In this document: positions 1-8,263 of the stretch, piece after piece
Layout: each line of letters opens with the position of its first letter
Numbering within the stretch: the first letter of the stretch is position 1
Assembly (NCBI RefSeq): GCF_000687715.1
Contig: NZ_JHXD01000004.1
Coordinates: forward strand, 1-64,000
Reading direction: 5' to 3'
DNA: 64,000 nt
From: Xylanibacter ruminicola Ga6B6
Lineage (GTDB): Bacteria > Bacteroidota > Bacteroidia > Bacteroidales > Bacteroidaceae
Notes under the pieces: generated by a model
Database searches by the model: none
Told to the model about the DNA's origin: nothing
Seen by the model: only the letters and a program-made list of their open reading frames with translations
Translations under genes and position numbers: made by a program

Positions 1-11
1 CGAAGGGATTT

Positions 12-353
12 CTATTTGAAGAAATCCTTTCGCATCGGTGTGAAGGTGTCGATAAGAATGCCTGCTTCCAAACAGACACAGCCATGTGGCAGGTTGGGAG
101 CTACATAATAACCATCGCCAGCTTTGAGAGTCTTCTTTTCGTCGCCGATAGAAACTTCGAAACATCCACTGGCCACGTATGTACTTTGGGTATGTGGATG
201 TTGATGGATGGGGCCGACGGCTCCCTGCTCGCATTTCACTTTCACCATCATCAGGTTGTCGTCATATGCCATTATCTGACGGACAACACCATCACCGGCA
301 TCTTCCCATTGGATGTCGGAGGCTATTTGGAAGGTTTCACTTTTCATATTCAT
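12..353 (-). CDS. KdgF-like single-domain cupin
   Basis: A 113-residue one-domain cupin. Candidate metal ligands are H50 and H52 in HQHPH and H90 in NLPHG. The surrounding pattern (GAVGP before the first motif, AGDGYYVAPN before the second, ILIDTFTP near the end) resembles KdgF, the cytosolic cupin that helps linearise 4,5-unsaturated uronates from pectin or alginate breakdown. The family assignment is from memory of the pattern; the substrate is inference. A 42-codon frame ends just upstream, so the two are probably cotranscribed. It is the last host gene before the phage-type region. Confidence 0.85.
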   Translation of the reverse strand: MNMKSETFQIASDIQWEDAGDGVVRQIMAYDDNLMMVKVKCEQGAVGPIHQHPHTQSTYVASGCFEVSIGDEKKTLKAGDGYYVAPNLPHGCVCLEAGILIDTFTPMRKDFFK

Positions 354-355
354 CT

Positions 356-484
356 TTAGAATTTTACTGTGAATTCATCCTGGATATCGCTGTTCTCTAC
401 TTCGTAAGTCAGCACATGACTATGGGATTTTTTATTTTCAATTTCGGGTGATTCTACTGATACCCTTGCATATTCTTGATTCAT
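356..484 (-). CDS. small 42-residue ORF upstream of the cupin
   Basis: Reading leftward from an ATG at 482-484, a 42-codon frame ends two bases before the cupin start codon. It is polar and acidic (many E, S, N), with no signal peptide or recognisable domain. A TACCTTTG -7 element at 525-532 could serve it and the cupin, but no TTG lies at the right distance upstream. It may be a genuine small gene or the tail of a host gene cut by the neighbouring phage region. No function can be assigned. Confidence 0.4.
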   Translation of the reverse strand: MNQEYARVSVESPEIENKKSHSHVLTYEVENSDIQDEFTVKF

Positions 485-535
485 ATATTTCACTGTATAT
501 AATATATATCTTTCTTGTCGGAGGCAAAGGTACAA

Positions 536-574
536 AAAATATTGGGAATGGCCTCACGGCTGTCCCAATATTTT
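536..574 (-). terminator. rho-independent terminator of the lysis cassette
   Basis: Perfect 12-bp stem (arms 536-547 and 563-574) with a 15-nt loop. On the minus strand it is followed by a run of T. It lies 20 bp after the stop codon of the lipoprotein gene and closes the leftmost phage transcript. Confidence 0.85.
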
Positions 575-594
575 GCTAAAGTTTCAAAAACAGA

Positions 595-1185
595 TTAATG
601 AAAACGCTTTTTCATGACATAAGAGATTATAATTATTAATGCAAGTATGGAAGAAAGAACCAAAAGATTCGTAGGAGCGGAGCTCGGATGAGAGCTTTGC
701 TTGGTGGCCGATTTGAGCTTTTGGGACTGGGTGGCTACTGCTACGCTGTCCTTCAAATCGGTGGCCGTGACGGACTTCTCCTTGGTGCTTTCACCGAGGT
801 GTAGGCCGTAGATGTGGAGGGACTTTGGAAAAGGCGAAGCGAGGACGGGACGCGAAGTGTCTCGTGGGCGCTGATGGCTATTGGGGACTTGTGGTGTGAG
901 TGAGTCAGAGAGAGTTTCCAACCAGCCTTCTATCCCTGATGGAAACGCTGTTGGAAACTCCTGAGACTCATTAAAGAATATCATTGAGATGCTGTCTGCA
1001 GACAAGGAAAACTGTCTGGAGAGCGAATCGATTGTGCGGTAAAAAGTGAGACGGGATGCCGTCACGGCTGCCGTCTCACTTGCACTTACCGCCTTTTCGG
1101 ACATGCGCACTGTCTTACAAGCGGTAAGTGACAGACAAAATGAAAACAAAATAACAGAGTAAAGTGAGCGAGAAAAGTATTTCAT
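595..1185 (-). CDS. candidate unimolecular spanin (lipoprotein with C-terminal membrane anchor)
   Basis: A 196-residue protein with a lipoprotein signal peptide ending in the lipobox LTAC (C23), a middle region rich in S, T and K, and one hydrophobic segment near residues 172-190 followed by KKRFH. An outer-membrane lipid anchor plus an inner-membrane C-terminal helix is the architecture of unimolecular spanins such as T1 gp11, which fuse the two membranes at the last step of lysis. It starts 12 bp after the amidase gene and is last in a holin-amidase-spanin order. The call rests on topology and context, not on sequence similarity. The alternative is an unrelated membrane-tethered lipoprotein. 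Confidence 0.6.
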   Translation of the reverse strand: MKYFSRSLYSVILFSFCLSLTACKTVRMSEKAVSASETAAVTASRLTFYRTIDSLSRQFSLSADSISMIFFNESQEFPTAFPSGIEGWLETLSDSLTPQVPNSHQRPRDTSRPVLASPFPKSLHIYGLHLGESTKEKSVTATDLKDSVAVATQSQKLKSATKQSSHPSSAPTNLLVLSSILALIIIISYVMKKRFH

Positions 1186-1197
1186 ATTTTGTGTTGT

Positions 1198-1617
1198 CTA
1201 TTTAAAGATGTAGTCATACTCGTGAACATTGAACGAAGGACAGGCCTTGGCTGCGAATTCGCGGTGGCCATGAAGAGTGGCTTGTGGGTAGCGTTTGTGA
1301 AGTTCCGATAGGATCTTCACGAACGCTTCCTTCTGGGCTGGTGTTCGGGTATCCTTTTCGGTGAGCTTAGCATCTTTAGCGCAACCGCCGACATAGCAGA
1401 CTGCGATGGAGTGCTTATTATAACCTGAGCAGTGTATGCCAGGGATGGACTCATCCAGGCATTGATGGATGGTGCCGTCGAGGTATATCAGATAGTGATA
1501 TCCGATGTGGGACCAATGGTTTTCTTTGACGTGCATACGTCGGATATCTTCGACTGTCTGGGCTCGGCCTTCGGGCGTAGCCGTGCAATGGCAGATAATT
1601 CGGCTAATCTCTCTCAT
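1198..1617 (-). CDS. phage N-acetylmuramoyl-L-alanine amidase (Amidase_2, T7 lysozyme type)
   Basis: A 139-residue single-domain endolysin with no signal peptide, so it needs the neighbouring holin to reach the periplasm. Zinc ligands match T7 lysozyme in spacing: H10 (CHCTAT), H118 (HGHREF) and C126 (ACPSF). Y40 and K124 are in the expected catalytic positions. It cuts the amide bond between muramic acid and the stem peptide. Its start codon overlaps the holin stop by four bases, which implies translational coupling. Confidence 0.9.
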   Translation of the reverse strand: MREISRIICHCTATPEGRAQTVEDIRRMHVKENHWSHIGYHYLIYLDGTIHQCLDESIPGIHCSGYNKHSIAVCYVGGCAKDAKLTEKDTRTPAQKEAFVKILSELHKRYPQATLHGHREFAAKACPSFNVHEYDYIFK

Positions 1618-1862
1618 TGGCCACCTCCCTCCTCTATTGAGTCAAACTTAGATTTCAGTTCTGCAAACTTAGTATGAATGTAAATGCTCACGCCAAAGAT
1701 GGAGCCTGCGTATATAAGACACTGGGCGAAAAACAGAAGTACGGAGTCAGAGATAACACCGGTTGGAGCTACGATGAAGCCAGCTGTTGCTAGTGCTACA
1801 CCAGCTAAAAGCATAGCGATTGCCGAATAGATTTGGATGTCAGTCCTAGTTTCTTTTGTCAT
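1614..1862 (-). CDS. candidate holin, two membrane segments
   Basis: An 82-residue protein with two hydrophobic segments (about residues 14-33 and 42-61) and a charged C-terminal tail ending in acidic and glycine residues. Size, topology and the four-base overlap with the amidase gene point to a class II type holin. The frame is open for 33 more codons upstream, but the ATG at 1860-1862 is chosen because it lies 26 bp after the -7 element of the late promoter, which the longer version would run through. Confidence 0.65.
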   Translation of the reverse strand: MTKETRTDIQIYSAIAMLLAGVALATAGFIVAPTGVISDSVLLFFAQCLIYAGSIFGVSIYIHTKFAELKSKFDSIEEGGGQ

Positions 1863-1888
1863 GTTGTGTTTATTTATTATTGATGTCG

Positions 1889-1925
1889 CTAAGTTAATAT
1901 CTATTGCATAATTCGGAAAAGACAC
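1889..1925 (-). promoter_or_regulatory. late promoter, copy C (lysis cassette)
   Basis: Minus strand: GTGTC at 1921-1925 followed by TTTT, then TAACTTAG at 1889-1896 (one mismatch to TAnnTTTG). There are 24 bp between GTGTC and TA, as in four other copies. It drives holin, amidase and spanin. Confidence 0.7.
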
Positions 1926-2002
1926 TTTTTGTATATTCCTCGGTTGATGTATAAGGGACATTCAATTTCATAACTTATTTGAAAGATATTCTTTAAATTT
2001 CA

Positions 2003-2032
2003 TTGTTGTATCATATATATTTCTTATATTTG
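2003..2032 (+). promoter_or_regulatory. Bacteroidota-type promoter of the orphan gene
   Basis: TTG at 2003-2005, a 19-bp spacer, then TATATTTG at 2025-2032. This fits the housekeeping consensus and lacks the GTGTC box of the phage late promoters. Confidence 0.7.
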
Positions 2033-2069
2033 CAAAATTAATAGTAACAATGAAAATAGATTGTGTATC

Positions 2070-2654
2070 ATGAATATTAAAGAAAGCGTTTTAAAAGAGA
2101 TAATGAATATGCCTAAACAAATTACCTGTAGGTATAGTAACGAGGAAATAGAAGCAATGATAAGAAGTTATTTTGAAAAACATAACTACAAAAACGTTGC
2201 TTCAGATTTTGCATTTGACATTCAAAGATTTGAGGAAGAAGGAGTCTCAAAAGATGATTATTATGACTTATATTTTGAAATCTATACAGATAGGTATTAT
2301 GACGAGGGGAAACGATATTATTATAGGTTTCACATAGGTAGACCATATAAGAAGAAAATTCAAGAATTACTTCTAGTTACAGATAACCCTAGTTTGGAAG
2401 CATTTATAGCATACAAAACAATTCAAGAAACTTGTGTTTACATATCTAAACAAATAAATCCTGCAGACGGAGTTTTTCACGCTAGAGTTAATATAGCATT
2501 ATCTTCAGACATCGAAAGAATATTAAGTTGTCAATATAGTAAAATGGTGGATAAAGATTTTTACTTAGTAGATTGTGTAAAAGTGAGTGAATACTTGATA
2601 GGCCCTTATAGAAGATTATTGTTTGCACCATTAGATTTGACTTTAGTTATATAA
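2070..2654 (+). CDS. AT-rich cargo protein of unknown function
   Basis: A 194-residue soluble protein with no signal peptide or membrane segment, rich in Y, E, K and I. I do not recognise the family. The ATG at 2070 is preferred over a TTG at 2061. It stands alone on the plus strand between two minus-strand phage clusters, with its own promoter and terminator, which is the layout of a phage moron gene. Its base composition is clearly more AT-rich than the flanking phage genes, suggesting a separate origin. A lysogenic-conversion or exclusion role is only an inference. Confidence 0.7.
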   Translation: MNIKESVLKEIMNMPKQITCRYSNEEIEAMIRSYFEKHNYKNVASDFAFDIQRFEEEGVSKDDYYDLYFEIYTDRYYDEGKRYYYRFHIGRPYKKKIQELLLVTDNPSLEAFIAYKTIQETCVYISKQINPADGVFHARVNIALSSDIERILSCQYSKMVDKDFYLVDCVKVSEYLIGPYRRLLFAPLDLTLVI

Positions 2655-2666
2655 TGAAACTGAAAT

Positions 2667-2687
2667 ATAGTAGGATTACCCTGCTAT
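2667..2687. terminator. hairpin terminator after the orphan gene
   Basis: Eight-bp stem (ATAGTAGG / CCTGCTAT, one G-U pair) with a 5-nt loop and then an A/T-rich run. It sits between convergent genes and may serve both. Confidence 0.55.
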
Positions 2688-2716
2688 AATAAAAATCTTA
2701 ATAGTATTGAATCATT

Positions 2717-3145
2717 TTAGTGGTTGTAGCGGCGGTAGTTGTCGTCTAAAGACTGAGCGACGATGGCGGTGAATTCTTGACCGATATTATCAGCCAGGAA
2801 GTCACGGAGGTTGAGAACTGAGGAATAATACTTTCGAGAAAACCACTTCTTAGCGACACGTCGCTTTTCACGACCTATATCCCCGGAGTTGCCTCTGGGG
2901 ATTTCCTTTCCTGTGCCGAAATCCTGCCAAAGACCGTATTCGAGGAAGGCCTGAGACAAGCCTATCTCTATAAAACGGCCATCGGCTCTTACTGGCAAAG
3001 CGCTGACGGAGTGCAGCAGCCTGCCTGTGTCGATGACATCCAGTAGCGTAATCTGCTCTTGCCAGATTTTAAGCATTGTGTCGTTGAAAGCGAGAACAAA
3101 TTTCTCACGCTCGCCTTGTGGATCGGGATGCTGATTCAAGTCCAT
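2717..3145 (-). CDS. HK97 gp10-like head-tail joining or tail-completion protein
   Basis: A 142-residue protein with the pattern typical of HK97 gp10-type neck proteins: DTGRLLHSV near residues 39-47, then EYGLWQDFGTGKEIP near residues 69-83, and a basic KRRVAKKWF stretch before the C-terminal helix. Members act at the head-tail interface. Its start overlaps the upstream phage gene by ten bases, so both belong to one transcript. The fold assignment is by motif and context. Confidence 0.6.
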   Translation of the reverse strand: MDLNQHPDPQGEREKFVLAFNDTMLKIWQEQITLLDVIDTGRLLHSVSALPVRADGRFIEIGLSQAFLEYGLWQDFGTGKEIPRGNSGDIGREKRRVAKKWFSRKYYSSVLNLRDFLADNIGQEFTAIVAQSLDDNYRRYNH

Positions 3146-3675
3146 TCCTCTTGGTTGAATTGTAAATCGGTGTAGGTATCAACGGCGATTTGGAAGTACG
3201 CGCAAGCGCATCCTGAGAAGAAATAGCGGTCGATTTCCTGGAAGGAGATTCTAGGGTCTATATAGATAGAGTGCTGCTGCAGACGAGTGTGTTCCTGGAT
3301 CAGGACAGACATAAACTGTCGGAACAGCTCGCGCATGGCATCGATACAGGACTGACGAGCTACCATATTATCAATGGTGTGGCGCATGGCGAAGAACACT
3401 GTTTTTACTCGGCGAGTGTGCGGTGTGTTATTGATGTCCGTAAATCCCTGTGAGATGTCGGACACGCAGACGAAAGCCGCTTTTGTCTGCAATTTGGCCA
3501 GGGCTTCTTCGAAGCCGTCAAGCCCAGAAACTCGACAGAAGGTGAAGTGCTTGGACTGAGCGAACTTGTTGCGCTTGGTCAGGTCTTCAAAGAACGATGT
3601 GGCATCCCAATTGAAGGTGTCGTTGTTCTTTGTTTGTGTCGGCTGTTCAGGCGTATGTGGGAGAAATGGCAACAT
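3136..3675 (-). CDS. phage structural or assembly protein, function unknown
   Basis: A 179-residue protein starting at the ATG at 3673-3675; the open frame continues upstream but would overlap the preceding gene. No signal peptide. It has a mixed alpha/beta look with a conserved-looking C-terminal half (IDPRISFQEIDRYFF). Position between a candidate tail-assembly gene and the gp10-like gene suggests a neck, tail-terminator or tail-completion role, but I recognise no family. Confidence 0.5.
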   Translation of the reverse strand: MLPFLPHTPEQPTQTKNNDTFNWDATSFFEDLTKRNKFAQSKHFTFCRVSGLDGFEEALAKLQTKAAFVCVSDISQGFTDINNTPHTRRVKTVFFAMRHTIDNMVARQSCIDAMRELFRQFMSVLIQEHTRLQQHSIYIDPRISFQEIDRYFFSGCACAYFQIAVDTYTDLQFNQEEWT

Positions 3676-3748
3676 GAGTAAATGTATAAGAAATAAATGT
3701 AAAAGCTTGGTAAATAGGCTGTTGTTTAATAACGGCGAAACAATCTTG

Positions 3749-4501
3749 CTAAGGCTTCTTATAAGCCTTTCGAAGCTCTTCGGCTTCCTTCGCCTTAGCG
3801 TCAAGCTCGGTGAGGGCGCGCCAAGTATCCATCTTTAGGATGCGCTCTTCCTTGGTGATGTCGCCACCTGTGAGGGCTCGGATCATGGCGTTCGTACTTT
3901 CACGCAATTGGCTATAGATATCCGGCTGGCTGCTGCCAAGCAGGTTGCCCTCGCCCTTAGCAGGGGCTGGCTTATAGAAGTTCGTGAAGAGCGATGCGAA
4001 GTACTGTTTGAGTGAAGCCATCCAGTAGAAGATGCCAACCAGATGGGCTTTCGAGGGCTTCACATGGTCGCTCCCATAAAGGATTTGTGCCATCTGAAGC
4101 AATAGTTCATCTTGCTGTGTGTTGAGATAGCCCTGGAACAGGTTGTCAACATACAGATACTGCTCAAACGGGACCTTCTCGAAGTCCGCTGGCAAAGCGC
4201 GGTGTTTGCCGATTCGTGCGATACGAATGGGCATTGGGGCGAATGAATCAAGAAAATCAAGAACTGAGGTGGCTTGCTGAATCTGCCTGACTCTGAGCAC
4301 AACCTGCTCTTTTCCTCGCTTTATTAGGAAACGATGACGCGGCAGAGTGGCAAGCACCTTTAAGTGATTCCACTTCATGAGGCAGAGGGACTTGACCTCT
4401 GCTGCAGACAAGTCGCGTGCGAATAGTCCATAGACCATGAGCAGCTGCTCGTCTGTTAGTTCGGCCCAACTTGTGGGGAGTGTGATATCAAATGATTTCA
4501 T
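3749..4501 (-). CDS. phage late protein, possible tail-assembly factor
   Basis: A 250-residue soluble protein beginning MKSFDITLP, with ELTDEQLLMVYGLF early on and a charged C-terminal helix rich in E, A and K. I recognise this only as a type common in Bacteroidales prophages. The start at 4499-4501 lies four bases after the -7 element of late promoter D, so the transcript probably begins at or within a base or two of the ATG (leaderless or nearly so). It is the first gene of a three-gene cluster with the gp10-like protein. Confidence 0.5.
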   Translation of the reverse strand: MKSFDITLPTSWAELTDEQLLMVYGLFARDLSAAEVKSLCLMKWNHLKVLATLPRHRFLIKRGKEQVVLRVRQIQQATSVLDFLDSFAPMPIRIARIGKHRALPADFEKVPFEQYLYVDNLFQGYLNTQQDELLLQMAQILYGSDHVKPSKAHLVGIFYWMASLKQYFASLFTNFYKPAPAKGEGNLLGSSQPDIYSQLRESTNAMIRALTGGDITKEERILKMDTWRALTELDAKAKEAEELRKAYKKP

Positions 4502-4505
4502 GATG

Positions 4506-4541
4506 CAAAGATACGAAACCACTAATTTATAAAAAAGACAA
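4506..4541 (-). promoter_or_regulatory. late promoter, copy D
   Basis: Minus strand: TTGTC at 4537-4541 followed by six T, then TATCTTTGC starting at 4513. The spacer from GTC to TA is 23 bp. The start codon of the next gene is only four bases beyond the -7 element. Confidence 0.75.
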
Positions 4542-4674
4542 CTGAGTTTTGTATGAAGAAAAGAATAATATGGCATATTTTTCAAAATATAAATGGAAAA
4601 AAATAGTTTTTGGGGTATATAATTGATTTTTATTTGTATCTTTGCAAACAGAAGTTGATATAACTAAAGAGCTT

Positions 4675-6669
4675 ATGGAAAGTTGTAATAGAGATTTTAA
4701 TTTAGCCGCAAAGATTATTCTTGCGATATCATTGATTATTATATTAAGAGAAATTACTAGTTGCATTACAGCTTATTCCTCATACGCATTGTTTGGTGGG
4801 GATAACTGTTGGCTAATTATAGTAATGATTATAATCAATTGCCTAATTTTAGTATCAGGTATCCTCACATTTGCAAGAAAATCATATGGATTAATCTTTC
4901 TCACTTTTTTATATATAATTAGATTATTTGTTTTTAATTGGGGTACAGATGTATCTATAAGTGAGCAATTTATTAGAAATTTGATTTTTTTTATTAGAGA
5001 TTTTGGTATATTTGCTATCGCAATGTGCTTTAAGAAGAATGGCGTTTCTGGATGGTATTCTATGTTATCATCAAAACATACTCTCAAAACACAAGAATTC
5101 AAAGAGGTTGAGAATACTGAAGAAGATATTGTTTCTTCTACAAAAGCAACTAGTAACCTTGTTGCAGAATCATCGGCAACGATTGAAGCACCTTTTGTTG
5201 ATGACTTGAAAAAAAATAATAAAAACGAAAATTTGGAACCTGGAGATAATTCTGGAGCTGAATGTAATACAGAATCAAAAAAGATTTCTCTTTGTAATAA
5301 TCTTCAAAACCTTTCAAAGAAAAAGAAAGTTGTTTTCTCTTGTATGCTTGCTGCTTTATTAGGGATTGCTTTTTTTGTTATTTTCGTAAATTTCAATTCA
5401 TATCCAAATTATGTAACATCATTTAATGATAAATGGAAATATACTTTAAATTTGCCGAATAATGAATTGGGACGAAGATTATTTTGTGAAGCATATTCAT
5501 CACGAAAAAATACTTTATATCTTTTTGAGGCACCGGGATACAACAAAGAAATATGTGACTCTGCTAGATTCTTTAAAAATAGAGATGATCTTTTCCGTGA
5601 AATCCCTTCAATTACTGCGTATTATGCAGATTCAGAGATAGATAATTTTGAGAGAATTTCTAAAAATGAATACTATATTGTAAAACCTAAATCTGGAGAT
5701 CCATATTATTGTTTGGGCTCTCAATTAATATCTAATGATGATAATGTAGCTTCTATGTCTAAAATTGTATATAATACAAAAGAATACAATTATAAGAAAC
5801 AACTTGAAGAAGAGATAAAAATAATAGATGAAGCTGCTCAGTTACCATTATCGGATATAAACTTGATAAATGAAATAGGAAAATTTTATGAAAAAGCTGG
5901 AGTTTTATCGAAAGCAATTGATTTTTATCGTTTTGAATTAGAACATAATGGAACAAAATCTCCTGTTAGAGGTATGCTCGCATATGCATTGGCCTTGAAT
6001 GGTGAATCATCCGATGCGCGTAAAGAAGCAGAAAAGTCAATCGAAATGAATCCAAAAGATACTGTTGCTTTATCTGCCATGGCCATACTTGAAGCGGAGG
6101 ATTTAAATTGGAAAGAAGTTAAATCATATGCCAAAAGAGCTATAGATTACGGTGCACAAGATTCTTATGTATATTACGTTTATTGTGAAGCATTATATAA
6201 GCAAGGTGAAATAAAAGCTGCTCAAAAATATTATAATATGGCATATGAATTATATTCAAAGAATCCTTGGAGAGAGAAATATAAAGATTATGCAGGGTGT
6301 CCATTTGAAGTTTTAAGTTTTCATTATGGATCTTTTAAAGATGGAAATTGCATTATTCCATATGATGAACCTTTGGTGAAAAATAAGTGCTATTATATTG
6401 GATTTCGTATTGATGTAAATGTTTTACGCAGAGAAAACGTAGAAATCGGAATAAAATTATACTCTAACGGAAGACTAGAACTAGGAAACGGATCTAAAAA
6501 TGGGTTTACATTTACAGATCATCTTGATAGGAGTAAACTAGGAAAAAACTCCTACTATTTGTCGGGATGGGGTTCAGAAGGACCTGGGGCATGGACACCC
6601 GGTGAGCATCAAATAGAGATATGGTATAAAGACAAGAAAATAGCAGAAGATTCATTCTATATATATTGA
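4675..6669 (+). CDS. membrane-anchored TPR protein with C-terminal beta-sandwich-like domain
   Basis: A 664-residue AT-rich cargo protein. Four hydrophobic segments lie in the first 130 residues, followed by a low-complexity acidic linker, a fifth membrane segment near residues 220-245 and a large extracytoplasmic part. Residues about 420-540 look like TPR helices (paired A/Y/G-containing helices, LSAMAILEAEDLNWKEV). The last 110 residues resemble a small beta-sandwich ending in a WTPGEHQIEIWY pattern. A TATCTTTG element at 4637-4644 lies just upstream, so the ATG at 4675 is preferred to a TTG inside that element. It heads a four-gene set of secreted or membrane proteins; the role is unknown. 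Confidence 0.65.
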   Translation: MESCNRDFNLAAKIILAISLIIILREITSCITAYSSYALFGGDNCWLIIVMIIINCLILVSGILTFARKSYGLIFLTFLYIIRLFVFNWGTDVSISEQFIRNLIFFIRDFGIFAIAMCFKKNGVSGWYSMLSSKHTLKTQEFKEVENTEEDIVSSTKATSNLVAESSATIEAPFVDDLKKNNKNENLEPGDNSGAECNTESKKISLCNNLQNLSKKKKVVFSCMLAALLGIAFFVIFVNFNSYPNYVTSFNDKWKYTLNLPNNELGRRLFCEAYSSRKNTLYLFEAPGYNKEICDSARFFKNRDDLFREIPSITAYYADSEIDNFERISKNEYYIVKPKSGDPYYCLGSQLISNDDNVASMSKIVYNTKEYNYKKQLEEEIKIIDEAAQLPLSDINLINEIGKFYEKAGVLSKAIDFYRFELEHNGTKSPVRGMLAYALALNGESSDARKEAEKSIEMNPKDTVALSAMAILEAEDLNWKEVKSYAKRAIDYGAQDSYVYYVYCEALYKQGEIKAAQKYYNMAYELYSKNPWREKYKDYAGCPFEVLSFHYGSFKDGNCIIPYDEPLVKNKCYYIGFRIDVNVLRRENVEIGIKLYSNGRLELGNGSKNGFTFTDHLDRSKLGKNSYYLSGWGSEGPGAWTPGEHQIEIWYKDKKIAEDSFYIY

Positions 6670-6676
6670 ATATCGT

Positions 6677-7666
6677 ATGAGAAGACTATTTGCATATTTA
6701 ATTTTTTCAATATCATTAGTGGCAGTTCACGCTCAGACTGTCATTCAAATGGTAGAAGATCAGGGTGTATACAAAATACCTTGTGAAATAAATGGTCTAA
6801 AGGTCAAAATGGTTTTTGATACTGGAGCCTCTATGGTAAGCCTATCACAGGCCTTAGCAGAAATGATGTTAGACAATAAGATTATTTCCGCTTCTGATTT
6901 TACAGGTAAATCAAAATCTCTAACAGCAGATGGACGTATAGTAGATCATACAGAACTTAATCTTTCAACCCTCAAAATAGGTAGTATAGTTATTTCGAAC
7001 GTTAAAGCTGTTGTACAAAACAAACAAAATACACCGCTTCTATTGGGACAATCTGCTATTCAAAAACTGGGCGAAATTTCCATAAAAGGTGATAAATTAT
7101 ATATATTATCAAAGACTCAAACGAACACTTCTGATTCGTATGATAATTATTTAGAAAAATGGGATGCAATTCATAATAAGTATTCAAATTATACTTATGG
7201 ATTTGGCTGGAATTTGCCTTCAGATTATAAATGGGAAAAAGTAGAAGGAAACGAGAGACATACTATTTTTCGAGCTGAAGGAGATCCGTTTATTGTATTT
7301 GTAAATGGAAATGTGGCAGATAAAGTCAATGATCTTTGGAATGTTTTTGATAAATTCAAATTATTAGTAGAGAAAGTCGATAAAGCATACGAAAAGAAAA
7401 GTGGAATTATTAACTATGAAAGAACACTTGAAAAGTGTATTTTAATGGGACAACATGCTATTAAAACAACTTTTAAAGAGTATTTTAAGGATAGCCGATA
7501 TAAAGATCCAGTTGAAGTATATGCCGAAGAATATATCGTAATAAATAATGGATATATGCTAACTATCGCAGTAAAACTGCCATTAGAACTCCACGATGTG
7601 GACGGTTGTAAGGATGAAATAGCAAGAATTTTTAAAGGATTTCATTATTCTGTAAAGCAAAGATAA
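6677..7666 (+). CDS. secreted retropepsin-like aspartyl protease with C-terminal PsbP-like-sized domain
   Basis: A 329-residue protein with a signal peptide ending VHAQ. Residues about 25-150 form a clan AA aspartyl protease domain: KMVFDTGASMVSLS contains the catalytic DTG, and PLLLGQSAIQKLG is the second half typical of single-domain retropepsin-like proteases. Residues about 165-329 form a second domain whose end (IARIFKGFHYS) resembles the end of the next gene product (AAQIFNGFSLN). The stop is one base before the next ATG. Substrate unknown. Confidence 0.75.
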   Translation: MRRLFAYLIFSISLVAVHAQTVIQMVEDQGVYKIPCEINGLKVKMVFDTGASMVSLSQALAEMMLDNKIISASDFTGKSKSLTADGRIVDHTELNLSTLKIGSIVISNVKAVVQNKQNTPLLLGQSAIQKLGEISIKGDKLYILSKTQTNTSDSYDNYLEKWDAIHNKYSNYTYGFGWNLPSDYKWEKVEGNERHTIFRAEGDPFIVFVNGNVADKVNDLWNVFDKFKLLVEKVDKAYEKKSGIINYERTLEKCILMGQHAIKTTFKEYFKDSRYKDPVEVYAEEYIVINNGYMLTIAVKLPLELHDVDGCKDEIARIFKGFHYSVKQR

Positions 7667-7667
7667 T

Positions 7668-8252
7668 ATGAAAAAAAACATTCTATTTATTATTTTGGGT
7701 TTAGTGCCTTTATTTGTTTATTCTCAGACCAGCTCTGGGCGTTGGAATAATATAACAGCAACTTATACAAACGAAACACATCAAATCACATGGAAACTTA
7801 TTGAAGGATTAGATTGGATAGGACGACCTATCTTATCGGAGTCAACACTGTTTAAAGTTCGAAATGATGATACTCATATTTTAGTAAAATTGGGCGCAAA
7901 TAAGGCGGAAGGATTGAAAGGGGACGTATGGGATTTAGTATCAGATCAAGAACATCCACAACTAGAAATGATGCACAGGCAACAAGCTCAGAAGAATGGT
8001 ATGACTTATCTGGGGACTAAATCAGCTAAGAGTCAAATATGTGGTTATCATGCCATAAAGAAACGAATTGATATGAAAAAAAACTATCCAGAATTAGGAC
8101 AAACAGTTCACTGTATTGAGATTGAATATACTTTGTATGCAAAAAATTATATCTACATAATATCAGTAATGGCTCTTTCTGTGTTAGAAGAAGAAACCGA
8201 TCTGTTTGAAACAGTTGCTGCTCAGATTTTTAATGGATTTAGTCTTAATTAA
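7668..8252 (+). CDS. secreted protein related to the C-terminal domain of the upstream protease
   Basis: A 194-residue protein with a signal peptide (cleavage near VYSQ). The mature part is about the length of the second domain of the upstream aspartyl protease and shares its closing motif IFxGF. The two may be paralogous domains, one fused and one free. No enzymatic motif is visible. It is cotranscribed with its neighbours given gaps of one and eleven bases. Confidence 0.65.
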   Translation: MKKNILFIILGLVPLFVYSQTSSGRWNNITATYTNETHQITWKLIEGLDWIGRPILSESTLFKVRNDDTHILVKLGANKAEGLKGDVWDLVSDQEHPQLEMMHRQQAQKNGMTYLGTKSAKSQICGYHAIKKRIDMKKNYPELGQTVHCIEIEYTLYAKNYIYIISVMALSVLEEETDLFETVAAQIFNGFSLN

Positions 8253-8263
8253 ATTTTAATCAT

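Noticed and set aside
179..451. Plus-strand frames of about 90 codons over the cupin gene
   Set aside because: Shadows of the cupin and the 42-codon frame on the other strand.
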